A stretch of 64,000 bases of DNA, taken from contig CM041465.1 of NCBI GenBank assembly GCA_023213395.1, positions 43,841,741 through 43,905,740 on the forward strand. Reading direction: 5' to 3'. The position numbers and the translations under genes were made by a program. Below are positions 42,975-53,354 of the stretch, in pieces. The stretch comes from Cycas panzhihuaensis (Eukaryota > Cycadophyta). The notes beneath the pieces were generated by a model. It did not search any database and had not been told where the DNA came from. It was given only the letters and a program-made list of their open reading frames with translations. Numbering within the stretch: position 1 is the stretch's first letter; every line of letters starts with the position of its first letter.

Positions 42975-44330
42975 TGCTCCTACTGCCGCTGTCTTGTAGC
43001 CAGAATTTCTTGATTGATTTGGGTTAGTGTGGCAATTATTGCATCTTTTTCTTTAATTTTCTCCTGAAGGGCTGCTATTTCTACCTTATACCCTTCTTCC
43101 ATGTCCATAACTAAATTGTATGATCCGGATTTATTATCTGTCAGGGGTGGTATTGATGTCTCTCCCATTTCCATTATGGGTGGAAAATCCTCCCATTCTT
43201 CTCGTAAAGGTTCTACTTCTTCTGCCTCTGCTGGTTCTTCCTTATCCTTCTTTCTTTTGCTATTTTTCCTTATGGTTTGCTTAACCCGATGAGGAATGGG
43301 TGTCCTAGGTGTTTGCTACAACCATTTAAGAACCTTAGTCATATGCTTTTGTACTCTCCTTTTAACTTCTGGATTCTGTGTTGTATCTAGAAACTCATTC
43401 ACCTGCCTTTCAATTAGGGGTTCCTTTAGAGAAGTGGCTGTTTTCACCAGTTGTATATTTGGACACTAATAAAATATGATAGCTAGCAACAATGAAGGGT
43501 GGTGAAGAGGATGAGTCATTATTTCCTAAATTTGCTGCCACAAGTCTTCTGCCAAGAATTCTAACCAATCCATTTTCTCTCCATCATGAATCTTCAATAA
43601 TATTGGAATCATTCCCCCTGGAATGTATGTGTATTTTCTTTTTGACAAAAACCTAGAATTAATAACTTTTGTTATCCATTGTAATCAGATGTCTTTTATA
43701 TCTGCCACACAGATTCCACCTGAAGTTAGTTGTGTGTGTTCTTGGCAGAACTCCTTTAATCATAACTCACGGTCCGCCCAAGCGCTTGTCACTGGTACTT
43801 CCCTTCATTGGAAGTCTGTATCAAATGTATTGTCTCTGCATCTAGCTTAATTTTGCTCATGTTATTTTTTAATTATGCTAAAATATTTTCCATAATTTCT
43901 AGGTCATAGTACATAGGGTTACATTATATGTACTCTCCCGAAGCAGCTTGCTTAATTTTTGCCTGAAATTGAGAGGGTAATGCTTCAAGGTCCTTCTTTA
44001 ATCTGGGAATGAAAGTCTCCTGACAACCTGCTGTCTTCATGCTGGCTATGGGATTCTAGAGAGAAAACTGAAATAATCCTGGATTATGGGTACAAACCCT
44101 ACGTACATACCTTTGTTGGTATGGTTACTATTTGCTGGACTATATACTTGCTGATTTGAGGCCAAATTTCTTCCTTCTGTCTCCTTGGGTTGCAAGGGTT
44201 GTGCTCGGCTGCTTGCTGTTGAGAATCCAGATGGAATTATGCTCGATTTCCTATTGCGTACCTCGCAGGAATGCTTGCAGGTACGTAATATATACTTTTG
44301 TCTTATTCGCCTCTTTGTTCTATGCATAGG
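42975..44330 (-). pseudogene. additional ORF downstream of integrase in element C (unknown function)
   Basis: The sense-strand region between integrase and 3' LTR codes, in broken frames, for some 450 residues. N-terminal part 44327-44046. Then IASMKTAGCQETFIPRLKKD (44046-43985), SQFQAKIKQAASGEYI, YYDLEIMENILAQ-like. Further on come VNEFLDTTQNPEVKRRVQKH (about 43400-43340), a basic segment RKNSKRKKDKEEPAEAEEVE, and a C-terminal heptad-like coiled coil VEIAALQEKIKEKDAIIATL before the stop at 42980. No known domain recognised. Extra ORFs in this position are known in several plant gypsy lineages. A basic stretch beside a coiled coil would suit a nuclear or nucleic-acid-associated protein; that is inference. 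Confidence 0.6.
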
Positions 44331-44600
44331 TATGCATAGTATAAACTATTTAACTTATCCATTTTTCACTATGCGTACCTCGTAGCATACTTTTCCTATA
44401 TACATAATATATTTTAGCCTGTTTTACATAGTGCGTACTAGATAGCGTACTTTTTTTCAGTACATAGAGTGTATTTTGTCTTATTTTATACAATGCGTAC
44501 CAGATAATGTTCTTTTCTAGTATGTATAATGTATTTTACATAGTGTGTACCTGGTAACATACTTTTCCTGGTACATATAGTGCATTTTGCTGGTATGTAT
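44254..44600 (-). repeat. tandem repeat of about 60 bp in element C
   Basis: At least four degenerate units begin TGCGTACC/TGCGTACT/TGTGTACC and continue with AGCATACTTTT...GTACATA...TGTATTTT. Starts lie near 44255, 44370, 44430, 44492 and 44544. The array lies at the upstream end of the extra ORF, after integrase. Confidence 0.75.
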
Positions 44601-44939
44601 GTAAAAATTCAGATTTCTTTGACATAATTCTTTCTTATCCTTAATTCTTTTAGTTATAATATCCTTGTTTTTAATGATTCTTCATATTGCTTATATATAT
44701 AGTATGAGTTACGGTTGTTTTTTCTTGTTTTTTTTTTATTTTTTTTGTATTTTTATTTCCATACCGAACTGGATCACATTTCGGTATCAAGGCAATTCGA
44801 TTTGCCTCAACTTCATGCAACGCGTTATAGTACAACCATCTGATCTGGCTGGTAAGCTAATCTATTCAATGTACAGTTTCAAGCTGCTACCATTCACTCA
44901 AGTTGGTAGCAGCGGCCCATCTATTTCCCGAAGTTGCAT
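44601..44939 (-). other. element C spacer, no gene seen
   Basis: A T-rich stretch (44715-44760) then the last decayed part of the integrase tail. Nothing else recognised. Confidence 0.5.
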
Positions 44940-46030
44940 TGATCCATTCTCAAAGACTTTCTTTGCGATGTAAGGTCCCAACCACCACATCTTGAGTTCT
45001 TTGTCAGCATCTTGAACTTGTTGTCAAAGAATACTTGATCACCTTCTTTGAATTGAGGTTTGCGTAAATGTCGATCATGCCATGCCTTTTGTCATCTCTT
45101 TTCTATATTTTACAACCATTTTGCCATATGTTATTTCTCTTCTAATCGCATTAATTCTTCCAATCGTTGTCATAAGGATTGGAAGTCGTCTAATTGACAC
45201 TGCATAGCAATTCGTAGACTTGGTATCTCGAACTTTGTCGGAAGAATGGCTTATGTTCCGTAGACGAGCTGGAATGGAGTTTGTCCAGTTGATCTTTTAT
45301 AAGTTGTTCTGAATGCCCATAACACAGATGGCAATTTCTCGGCCCAATTGGATCTGCTGATGTCACATATTTTTCTTAAGCAGTTCTTAATTATTTTGTT
45401 TGAACTCTCTGCTTGGCTATTTCCCCTTGGGTAATATGGGATAGACTTCTGATGGATTATCATAAAAGCTGATGTCAATGTCTCTATGGTTTGATTCAGA
45501 AAATAGGCATCTTGGTCACTCACAATCTCCAAAGGGCATCCAAATCGTGTAATAACTACTTCATGTAAATCAGTCAGACTTTCTGCATCTGCTTTTCGTA
45601 AGGCTCTTGCTTCTACCCATTTTGTCATATAATCTGTTGCCACTAAAATATATTGTGCTTTCGATCGACATGCAACTAGTTTAATTGGCCCCACAAAGTC
45701 GAGTCCCCATTTCTTGAATGGTGTTAGAGGTAAAATGGAATATAGGGGTTGGAAATCCTGTCAATTAGGTTTCCCAACTCGCTAACAATAGTTACAAGCT
45801 TAGATCTATTTTTTGACATCTTTAAACATGGATGGCCACTAGAATCCTGACATTAAAATTTTCCTCCATGTGGCTAAATTACCGATGTGTCCACCTGCTA
45901 CTCCTTCATGCGCTTGTGACATAATCTAGTTGATCTCGTATGATCGAACACATCATCGTAACACTTCATTTGGTCCCAGTTTATACAATTCTTTGTTTAT
46001 TAATTGATATGGTTATGCTTTCCTGACGAA
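44940..46030 (-). pseudogene. integrase (element C)
   Basis: A 147-codon open stretch (45251-45694) holds the core: VATDYMTKWVEARALRKAD (first Asp), GCPLEIVSDQDAYFLNQTI (second Asp), YYPRGNSQAESSNKIIKNCL (Glu in the third position), WAFRTTYKRSTGQTPF. Upstream (45720-46000) is the zinc module with a decayed C-x2-C. Downstream the C-terminal part includes AWHDRHLRKPQFKEGDQVFF near 45090-45030. Integrase inserts the DNA copy. The D-D-E residues are all present in the open stretch. Frame is shared with the RT and RNase H segments. Confidence 0.95.
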
Positions 46031-47500
46031 ATTTCATCTTTCCGTATGATCCAATTCTGCCAGTACTTCTCGAGTCGCTAAGTATTTTGGTATTCTCTCA
46101 TACCAGTCTGTTGGAACTGCCTCCACGCTGAATAATGCTGCGTTTGGAAAGTTGTCTAGTATTCCCATGGCTTTTTCCCCGTTTGAGATTCTTGACAACT
46201 GATCAAGGATAATATGGGCTTTTCCAGGTTTCACAATGATTTTAAAAGAAAATTCTTGAAATAACATTAACTATCTGCTGATCTGCCCTCTCATTATTGG
46301 TTTGTTTACCAAATACATCAATGCTTGGTGGTCCACAAAAAATAAGAATGGATTTGCTAACAAATAGTGTCAAAATTTTTGCAGTGCATATACCATGTCG
46401 AGTGCTTCTGTCTCTGTCATAGTATAATTTTGCTTGGCCTTCGTGAGTTTTTGACTGGCGAAGTATATTAGATGATCCATCTTGTTGTCACTAGGTTGGG
46501 CCAATACGCATCCAATAGCGTATTGTGAAGCATCCACGTGTATATGGAAGGTTTTCTTCCAATTGAGAAATCACAGTATAGGCGCTAATATGATGGCTTG
46601 TTTTAATGCTTCAAATGCTTGCTGCTGCTCTTCCATCCATTTCCATTCGATATTCTTTTTTAGCAATTCTTCTAGGGGTCCTAATATATATGCATATCCC
46701 CTGATAAATTTTCTGTAATATCTTGTCAACCTCGAAAAACCTTTCAGTTGTCTCCTCGTAAGTGGCATAGGGAAATGTAAAATCGTAGATACCTTGGCTG
46801 GAGCTATCAGCAATCCTTCTTTGCTGACGATGTATCCCAATAGATTTCTAAAGGGTACCAGGAAGGTACATTTTTTAAGGTTCAAACACAACTTGTTTTC
46901 TTGGCATGTTTGTAACATCTCTCTCAAGTTTTCCATGTGATCTTTCATTAATCCATATAGCGTCCAATCATCTAAGAATACAACCACTTTTTCCCTAATA
47001 AATTTTTGAAATATGTTGATCATGATTCTCTGAAATGTGGCCGGTGCATTCGTAAGATCGAATGGCATCACTTTATAGGCATAAGTTCCCTATTTTGTCA
47101 CGAATGTGGTCTTTGCTTGATCTTCTGGGGTAATCTACACTTGATTGTACCCACTAAATCTATCAGTGAAGGAATATATCTCATTTCCTCCCACTGCTTC
47201 TATAATGTCTTCTGTAAATGGTAATAGAAAGGGATCCTTCTTTGTTACCTTGTTTAATTGTCTCAGAATCCACATGAACGTATTCTCCCATTCTTTTTGG
47301 GAACTACCACTACAGGGCTCACCTAGTCACTGTAGTCAATCTCATAGATGTATCCCACTTCTAGCATTATATCTAATTATGCTTTCACCTTTTCCTTGTA
47401 TTTGGGATTCATTTAGTATGGCCTCTGCTTCACTGGTTTTGCATCTTCTACCAAATTAATATGATACATTCCTATTTCCAGAGGAATGCCTTTTAAGTCC
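46031..47500 (-). pseudogene. reverse transcriptase and RNase H (element C)
   Basis: RT N-terminus at about 47500-47270 (IPLEIGMYHINLVEDAKPVK, SPVVVVPKKNGRI), with frame breaks to about 47080. The 166-codon stretch 46571-47071 then contains [16 protein letters not shown], the polymerase box VVFLDDWTLYG (Y/F-x-D-D as FLDD, about 46965-46985), LLGYIVSKEGLLI, and FSRLTRYYRKFIRGYA. RNase H follows with stops: an AIGCVLAQPSDNK-like series near 46500, ALDMVYALQKF near 46400, and IVKPGKAHIILDQLSRISNG near 46250-46190. The polymerase box is intact. Confidence 0.95.
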
Positions 47501-47639
47501 TTATATGACCATGCAAATACATCGCGGAATTCCTTAAACAACTGTTGAGCTTTCGCTACTGTTTAATTATCCCAATAATTTCTGATTTGTATTAGTTTGG
47601 GATCATCTTTGTTGCCGACATTGATTTCGATGTTTTTAA

Positions 47640-48840
47640 CTCGGTTACTTCAACATCTTCCTTATTTCCGGTTTTGTGCCCTAGGGTATCCTCTATTTTT
47701 CTTTCTCCAACATTAATTTCTGTGAATTTTGCAGGATAATTCATAATTTATTCTTCCTCGCCATATACTGATTCTTCTTCCTCTTTATTTATAATTCCTT
47801 TCTCTAAATTTATGCTCATTCTTCTAATATTCTTTAAGATTTTATCTATATTTTTATTTTCTGATGTATGCATAAAGGTTTTTACAAAGGATTCCTTCAA
47901 GTTTTCCCAAGTCACATCCAGACTTTATTTATTTCCTAGGAACCAATCCTTTGCTACCTGTCCCAGGGTGTGGTAGAAGTAGTTGGGCCAGATATTCTTG
48001 GGTATACTTAGGGATATCCATTTTTGCTTACACTTCTGTATATGCTCACTAGGGTTTTGACCTATATGGAATAACAGGATGTCTAAATGTTTTGGATGGT
48101 CGAATCAGATTCGAAACATTGTTTTCAATTTGTTCCAATTTTTTAGAATGGTTTGGTGGGCTAGGTACCAATACCAAGCTGTTCCTCGTAAGGTAAGTAC
48201 TAGGTCTTATGGCCATTGATTTTTATCCCAATTCCCATGCTCCATCTAGTATTCAATATAGTGGGTTAGATGGGTAGTCCCATATAATTGTTCTCCATAG
48301 AAAGGCTTAACGTGATTTCCAATATAAGTTTCATAATTTGTTTCTTTTGGGATAGTTATTTTACTATCTAGACCAGAGCCTCTAAAAGTATTTACCAATG
48401 ATTCTCCTTCCATTTCTCTGGATTTGGCACCAATCGTTGGAAGGGCCCGATTGCTGGGTGGGTATACTTCCAAAGAAGAGGAGGAAGGAATATTACTTCC
48501 TTCCCTGGGTTGTAATAACAGGGGGGATAGGGAATCTACCTCAAGACCCATGCTTGAGGTAGAAAAGAGGTCAGGGTCACTACTAGCTATTATAAAACTA
48601 TGAAAAATACTAGGTATACTAGGGGTTTTTTTGTCTAGTTTAGTGTTATCCATTGAACTATCATTAGTCATTATATATTTAAAAGAATCTAAAATATCAT
48701 TAATGTTCTCAGTTACACATTTAGACAATAAATTACATCTATAAGAGGAAGAATTTACTTCATAGGCATCTTGTAACCAATAGTCCACAAATCTCATTCC
48801 ATTTTCATCGTCTGAAAAGTTATATATTTCTCCAAAATAA
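47640..48840 (-). pseudogene. second Gag-like domain between protease and RT (element C)
   Basis: In the same frame as protease (48843-49265), after one TGA, the minus strand reads GEIYNFSDDENGMRFVDYW and a 183-codon open stretch (48246-48797). The stretch is serine-rich first, then PFYGEQLYGTTHLTHYIEY. Past a TAG the same frame gives MEHGNWDKNQW, LVLTLRGTAWYWYLAHQTIL, KNWNKLKTMFRI, LLFHIGQNPSEHIQKCKQKW, and TLGQVAKDWFL...TWENLKESFVKTF. The F-x-G...HL, L-x-G-x-A-x-x-W, W-x-x-L-x-x-x-F series is that of a gypsy Gag capsid. A separate Gag with zinc knuckle exists at 49700-51599, so this is a second copy of that fold at an unusual place. Confidence 0.75.
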
Positions 48841-48842
48841 GT

Positions 48843-49500
48843 TCATTCTTCTTCCTGGTGGTCGATCGATTTAGTGGGTTCTTCAGTAGTATGATAGAGA
48901 TTCTCTTCATTAAGGGAAGAGGCTGTTGTTTCACTTACGACAGTCGTACTGGATCCCTCATCTGGTATCATCTCAATGGAGCTCCTTCCCAACACTGATA
49001 ATACCACTTTATTCCCATTATCCGATAAAGTAAAGGTCACATTCTTCTAGTTTTGGAGGCACTGAGTCTTGTATAGCCAAGGCCTCCCCAATAATACTGA
49101 ATAGGGTGTTGCCCCTTTTTCCATTTCTACAATGGTAAAGTTAATCTTTACTATAATTCCTGCTACATCCACCTTGATGTTGGCTAGCCTTCCCACATGT
49201 CGCACTAATAATTCGTTGGCCAACTTCAACAAATATATTACTGCCTCCAATTTTGGGCTTCCCAATTTTCGCCATGTCGGTTGTGTAATACGTTGACGAT
49301 CACACCGCCATCGACAATCACTTTTGGGAATGTTTCTCCCAATACCACCATTGTCACCATAGGATCCATGTTGACTGATGGCATCACTTTCTTTGAACTT
49401 TTCATAATTCCGCGTTGTAATATCCCTCCTTTAATCCAATCAATTACTTGGCATAGGGGAATAATTAATTATAGTTGTTTTACTAATTCCTCCATTAGCA
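48843..49500 (-). pseudogene. aspartic protease (element C)
   Basis: Active-site box VIVDGGVIVNVLH on the minus strand at about 49286-49324 (DGG at 49304-49312), the variant usual in Athila/Tat elements. After a frame break the 72-codon stretch 49047-49265 has VRHVGRLANIKVDVAG and the C-terminal signature YSVLLGRPWLY. It continues past one stop to 48843 with a Ser/Thr/Glu-rich linker. It would process the polyprotein. The linker leads in frame into the second Gag-like domain. The segment near 49500 is spacer following the zinc knuckle. Confidence 0.88.
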
Positions 49501-49699
49501 AAAACATTCTTGGAATGTCCTCAGCTGGTAATCCTTTGAATAGTTCTTCCATCTATACAATTTGAGGCTATACCTTTAGTTCTTCTGGTACGTTATCTTT
49601 CTCCTTTTGCTTGTTTTTTCATATGTATACATATTTAGTTTTTAGCTTCCCCATTGGTAATGCACTTTCTTCTTGAGCTAAGCCCTCCAACACTTGTTT

Positions 49700-51599
49700 C
49701 GCTTGTTTAAACTAATTTATTTCTGTCTGTGGATTTAGATATCCTCTGTTTTCTTTCTCCTTTTATTTGTTTTGAAGTTTCACATTTTTGCTTTCCGGTA
49801 TAATTCTCATTAGGCTAGTGGCTTTAGCTTTCCCTTTATAGTCCTTTATTTTATGCTCACTTGGTCTGCAGTTGTTACATACGAATGGTTTTTGTTCGTA
49901 TTCTCGTTTGGTTGGGCATTCAGATTTCCAGTGCCCAAATTGTAAACAAATGAGGCATCTTCCCATTGGTTGTTTCTTCCTCGAGTGCTCATGTGTACCC
50001 CTTGTTGTATAAATGTTCCGAGGTGGGTTGCCTCCTCTTCCCCTACCTTATCCTCTGTATGCTTTTCCTCTTGAATTATAGTAGTAATCTTTAGTCATAT
50101 GCGTATCCACATCGCAAATGTGGCACCATCGGTCCCTTTGGTGCAATGCATTATTTTTGGGGTCGAGTTCACATTCTTTCGTCATGTATGAATTTTCCTC
50201 ATAGATGTGGCACCATTTTATCACTCTGCCTTTGTGGTCTTTCTTCTTTGTTATTTCTTATTTTCAATCTTGCCACTTCCTTTCTTAGGGCTTTTAATTT
50301 TGATTTCTCTTCTGCTACTCCCACCTGGCAGAAGGGTCAATTATACTGATGTTGTTTAAGTTCCCTGATTTCCTCTTGTAATCTCAATAAGAGGGAGTCA
50401 TGTCCTCCAGCTTGTGCATCCATCTCCATTTCAAAGTCCAACGCTAAATCTTGGGTATTTTTAAATGACTTTAATGGATGAGCATGCATCATGGCTCTCA
50501 GTTTGTCATTCAATCCCCTAACAAAATAATTCTTCATATTATGGTCAGTGACTGTTCCATTAATCATACTGGGCGTAATAATTTTCATTCTGCTGATATA
50601 AGTTAACACTGATTCTCCTAGCATTTGTTTGATTTCCCTAAGGGTAATTTCCACTTCTTCATTGCTTCAGAATTTCTAGAATCTTTCTTTGAAGGATTTC
50701 TCTATTTTCGCCCATAAATCATTCTTGTTTACTTCTTTGTACCATGCCAATGATACTCCTCTTAGTGTACAGGCGAATCTGGATTTTATCTCATCTTCGT
50801 TTGTAATCTTCTTCACGTCAATTAGATTCTGAAAGAGGTATACGTGTTCGATTGCATCTAAAGTGTCGTTGAAAATGAACTTCCCAAAATCTCTATAGTC
50901 ATCCATCTTGGGAGATTGTAATGGTGTCCCACCTGGTGGTGATTCTTCCCCTTTCTCCTCCTAATTGGATTTGGTCTCTTTCCCTTCACTCTTCTCCTTT
51001 GGAGATGTACTTGGAGTGCCTACTATAGTATTATCCTTCCCAAATAATGGATTCTTAAATGGGGTTTTAATATGTATAGGTTCTACTACACCTAGTACTT
51101 GTATTGTTAATGGTGTCACTGTTATATATGACTGATCAGATCCCTTGTCTGATGAATCCTCAAAAAGATGTCTTGTAAGCTTATTTTCCCAATATGCTGA
51201 GGGACCTTCCTCCACCTTCTTTTCATTATCACTTAGGTCCTTCGGACTATCCTCCACAGGTATACTTCCCTCTTTTAAAGTTTCTTTATGCTCCTCATCC
51301 ACCTTTGGTTTTTCTTCATATTCTGGGTTAAATAGGTCATCTTTGATTGGGGCTGGTGTTAATACCATACGTTTGCCATTAGTTCCCTCTTCTTGTGCTT
51401 AAGGTGTCTGGGCTCTACTTGCCTCAAATTCTTCAACGGACTGTCCCTTAGTCTCATTGTTCTATGAACTTAATCTCCTTGCCCTTCTCAGTTTTGACTC
51501 TTTTGACCATCGTAATGCCCTCTGTATGCTTATTTCTTTCCCTTTGGGTGAAGTATCCTTTTGTGGCTCTTTTTCCTTTGAAGGCCTCTTAGGTGGCAT
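49700..51599 (-). pseudogene. Gag with zinc knuckle (element C)
   Basis: Likely start ATG at 51599 (MPPKRPSKEKEPQKDTSPKG). A long charged N-terminal arm runs to about 50960 (stops at about 51465 and 51402). The capsid is MDDYRDFGKFIFNDTLDAIE, FACTLRGVSLAWYKEV, WAKIEKSFKERF (50906-50676), then in the same frame IKQMLGESVLTYISRMK and FVRGLNDKLRAMM (50654-50337). After a frame change there is a knuckle CLICLQFGHWKSEC plus a second CNNC-type stretch (49966-49860). Gag forms particles and packages RNA. The region 50000-50330 between capsid and knuckle is decayed and basic. Confidence 0.9.
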
Positions 51600-51725
51600 T
51601 GGAAGGTCCCCTAGCTGCCGGAGGCTTAGTTACAGTCTGCCATCACGACGATAGCCAGGGTCCTCTGCCCTTTACACATTCCTCTTTTTTAGACTCCTGG
51701 GCCCTATCCCTCCTCAATGGACGTA

Positions 51726-51738
51726 GGCAATGGAACCA
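51726..51738 (-). other. primer binding site of element C (tRNA-Asp-like)
   Basis: Minus-strand TGGTTCCATTGCC, one base after the LTR. It matches TGGCGCCGTTGCC at 10 of 13 positions. Confidence 0.65.
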
Positions 51739-51739
51739 A

Positions 51740-52579
51740 TGTTGACTTAGGTTTCCCACTGCACTTGTGGGAAGGGTACACTTGTCAAGATTACACAGGT
51801 TATAGTCTAGTTTAGGACATAGTCAACATCATCATCCACATATATTCCATAGATTTCTTAATGTTTCCACATGATTATATCACAACGACACACAGTAGTA
51901 TAGAAATCAGCACATATTCTACATTCAATCCTTGTAACACAGAAAATACAGAATTTCCATGTAACTTCTTATTTCATTAAGCAATAGTTCTTTTACACAA
52001 GGTGCTGGAATGCATTCCCTATGCATTCCAGCCTTATACACTAACTCTGTCACATGCGTACCCAAGAGGTACCTATCAAAATACATGGCTTCAGGTTGTT
52101 GTCATGCATACTGGTCTCCGTACCAATGTGTACTGGTATACTTGGCTCTCACTCTAACTGAATGGTCCTTGGAAAGCCTCATAAATACGCTCCTTGGTGT
52201 CTTTTCGCTGAAGGGTTATGACTATCTGTCATAACTGTACCTTTTCAATCAAGCATACCTCTTCCTAACCATTGGTTAGTTTCCTTAATTGCCTGTCTTA
52301 ACTCATTAATACGTCCGTATGTATGTCTGACATCACCCTAGGCTACCTTCTATCTAGTCTTCTCATGCATACCGTTCCTGTTTGCTTGCATTCTGTCAGG
52401 AGGTACGTATTTGTGTTACATATCTTTACTAGATACACACCTGTCATACGCACCTGCATCATCGATTCTTCACTTTTTCTGCATACGCATTCTCCTGCGG
52501 TCCGTACCTATATAGTCCAAGGATACTTGGCTTCTCTCTGGTCTGCCCATAGCCCAGCATGTCACATTATGCTCCAACA
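51740..52579 (-). repeat. 5' LTR of element C (840 bp)
   Basis: Partner of 42043-42883, same termini, followed outward by GTTTT. Confidence 0.97.
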
Positions 52580-52584
52580 GTTTT

Positions 52585-53077
52585 CCCCTTAATACAACTC
52601 ATTAATATCCTATATTATCTTTAATATTTACCTATATAAAACCTCTGTCATACCCGTAATTCCTTATTTACACTATTTTCCTTACTACCTTTTGTATATA
52701 TCATGATGAATGTGTATATTTATATTATTAACTAGCTCATATCTATCATCACCTCCCTACAATTATCCCATGCCACTCATAGATCAATCCCCAACCAAAC
52801 TTACCTCCTTATATTTACTATCTAAACCTTTATTCTTAGAATTTTTATATCAACTTTGTTAATGCCATTTCTATAATTCCTGGCCTTCTTTTATATTTTT
52901 GTATTTCCCCTTTATGGATAATCATAAATAAACAACATGTACAAATATAAGGCAAGACCTTAAGTAAAAGATAATATATGTAGGTCCTATGATCACTTAA
53001 GTATAGAATCTTATATAAAAGTTATCTTAAATAAGGCACTATCATAATAATAGTACTTCAAAAATAAAGTATTATTT
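52585..53077 (+). other. C/T-rich non-coding part of A2, right half
   Basis: Resumes the pyrimidine-biased A2 sequence after element C. No coding seen. Confidence 0.55.
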
Positions 53078-53087
53078 AAAGGAGGGA

Positions 53088-53354
53088 TGGATTTTAGTCA
53101 TCCTAAAACTATTAAATAATAAGAAGTTAGCTTTTACATTAAAAAGGTAGTATTTTGTTATTAATATTATTATTGAAGTTAGTTTTTTATTAGGAAGGCA
53201 TAATGACACTTATTAATAGGGGATATCCTGAATTCATTATGTAAGCTTTATTTTTAGGTTAATCCTAATTTACTTGGAAGTTGGTGCCTAGGGTAATAGA
53301 GCCTTATTAGGATCTTTTTTTTTCCTTTTGAATTTCCTTTTATAGTTAACCTCT
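53088..53354 (+). repeat. 3' LTR of A2
   Basis: Starts TGGATTTTAG directly after polypurine AAAGGAGGGA. The shared blocks CCTAAAACTATTAAAT and CATTATGTAAGCTTTATTTTTAGGTTA match the 5' LTR. The right end, near TTATAGTTAACCTC, is estimated by alignment. Confidence 0.75.

Larger units (their letters stand above)
42043..52579 (-). mobile_element. Element C: Tat/Athila-like Ty3/gypsy element (10.5 kb) with extra domains
   Basis: LTRs of 841 bp (42043-42883) and 840 bp (51740-52579) have TGTTG...CAACA-type ends and an exact GTTTT duplication (42038-42042, 52580-52584). On the minus strand: tRNA-Asp-like primer site, Gag with zinc knuckle, DGG protease, a second Gag-like domain, RT, RNase H, integrase, tandem repeats, an extra ORF, polypurine tract. 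Size, primer site and the DGG protease box fit the Athila/Tat branch. The LTRs are well matched, making this one of the younger layers, yet the polyprotein has many stops. Confidence 0.95.
39964..53354 (+). mobile_element. Element A2: second Gag-only LTR element, interrupted by C
   Basis: 5' LTR 39964-40246, primer site 40249-40260, broken Gag-like ORF (40813 to about 41520), C/T-rich non-coding part, polypurine tract AAAGGAGGGA (53078-53087) and 3' LTR from 53088. Element C (42043-52579) sits in the non-coding part with an exact duplication, leaving about 2.85 kb of A2, the same size as A1. The 5' end overlaps the end of D's LTR, so A2 probably inserted there; no target duplication was found. 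Confidence 0.75.

Noticed and set aside
46482-47459. Plus-strand frames of 72-104 codons opposite RT of element C
   Set aside because: Antisense shadows of RT.
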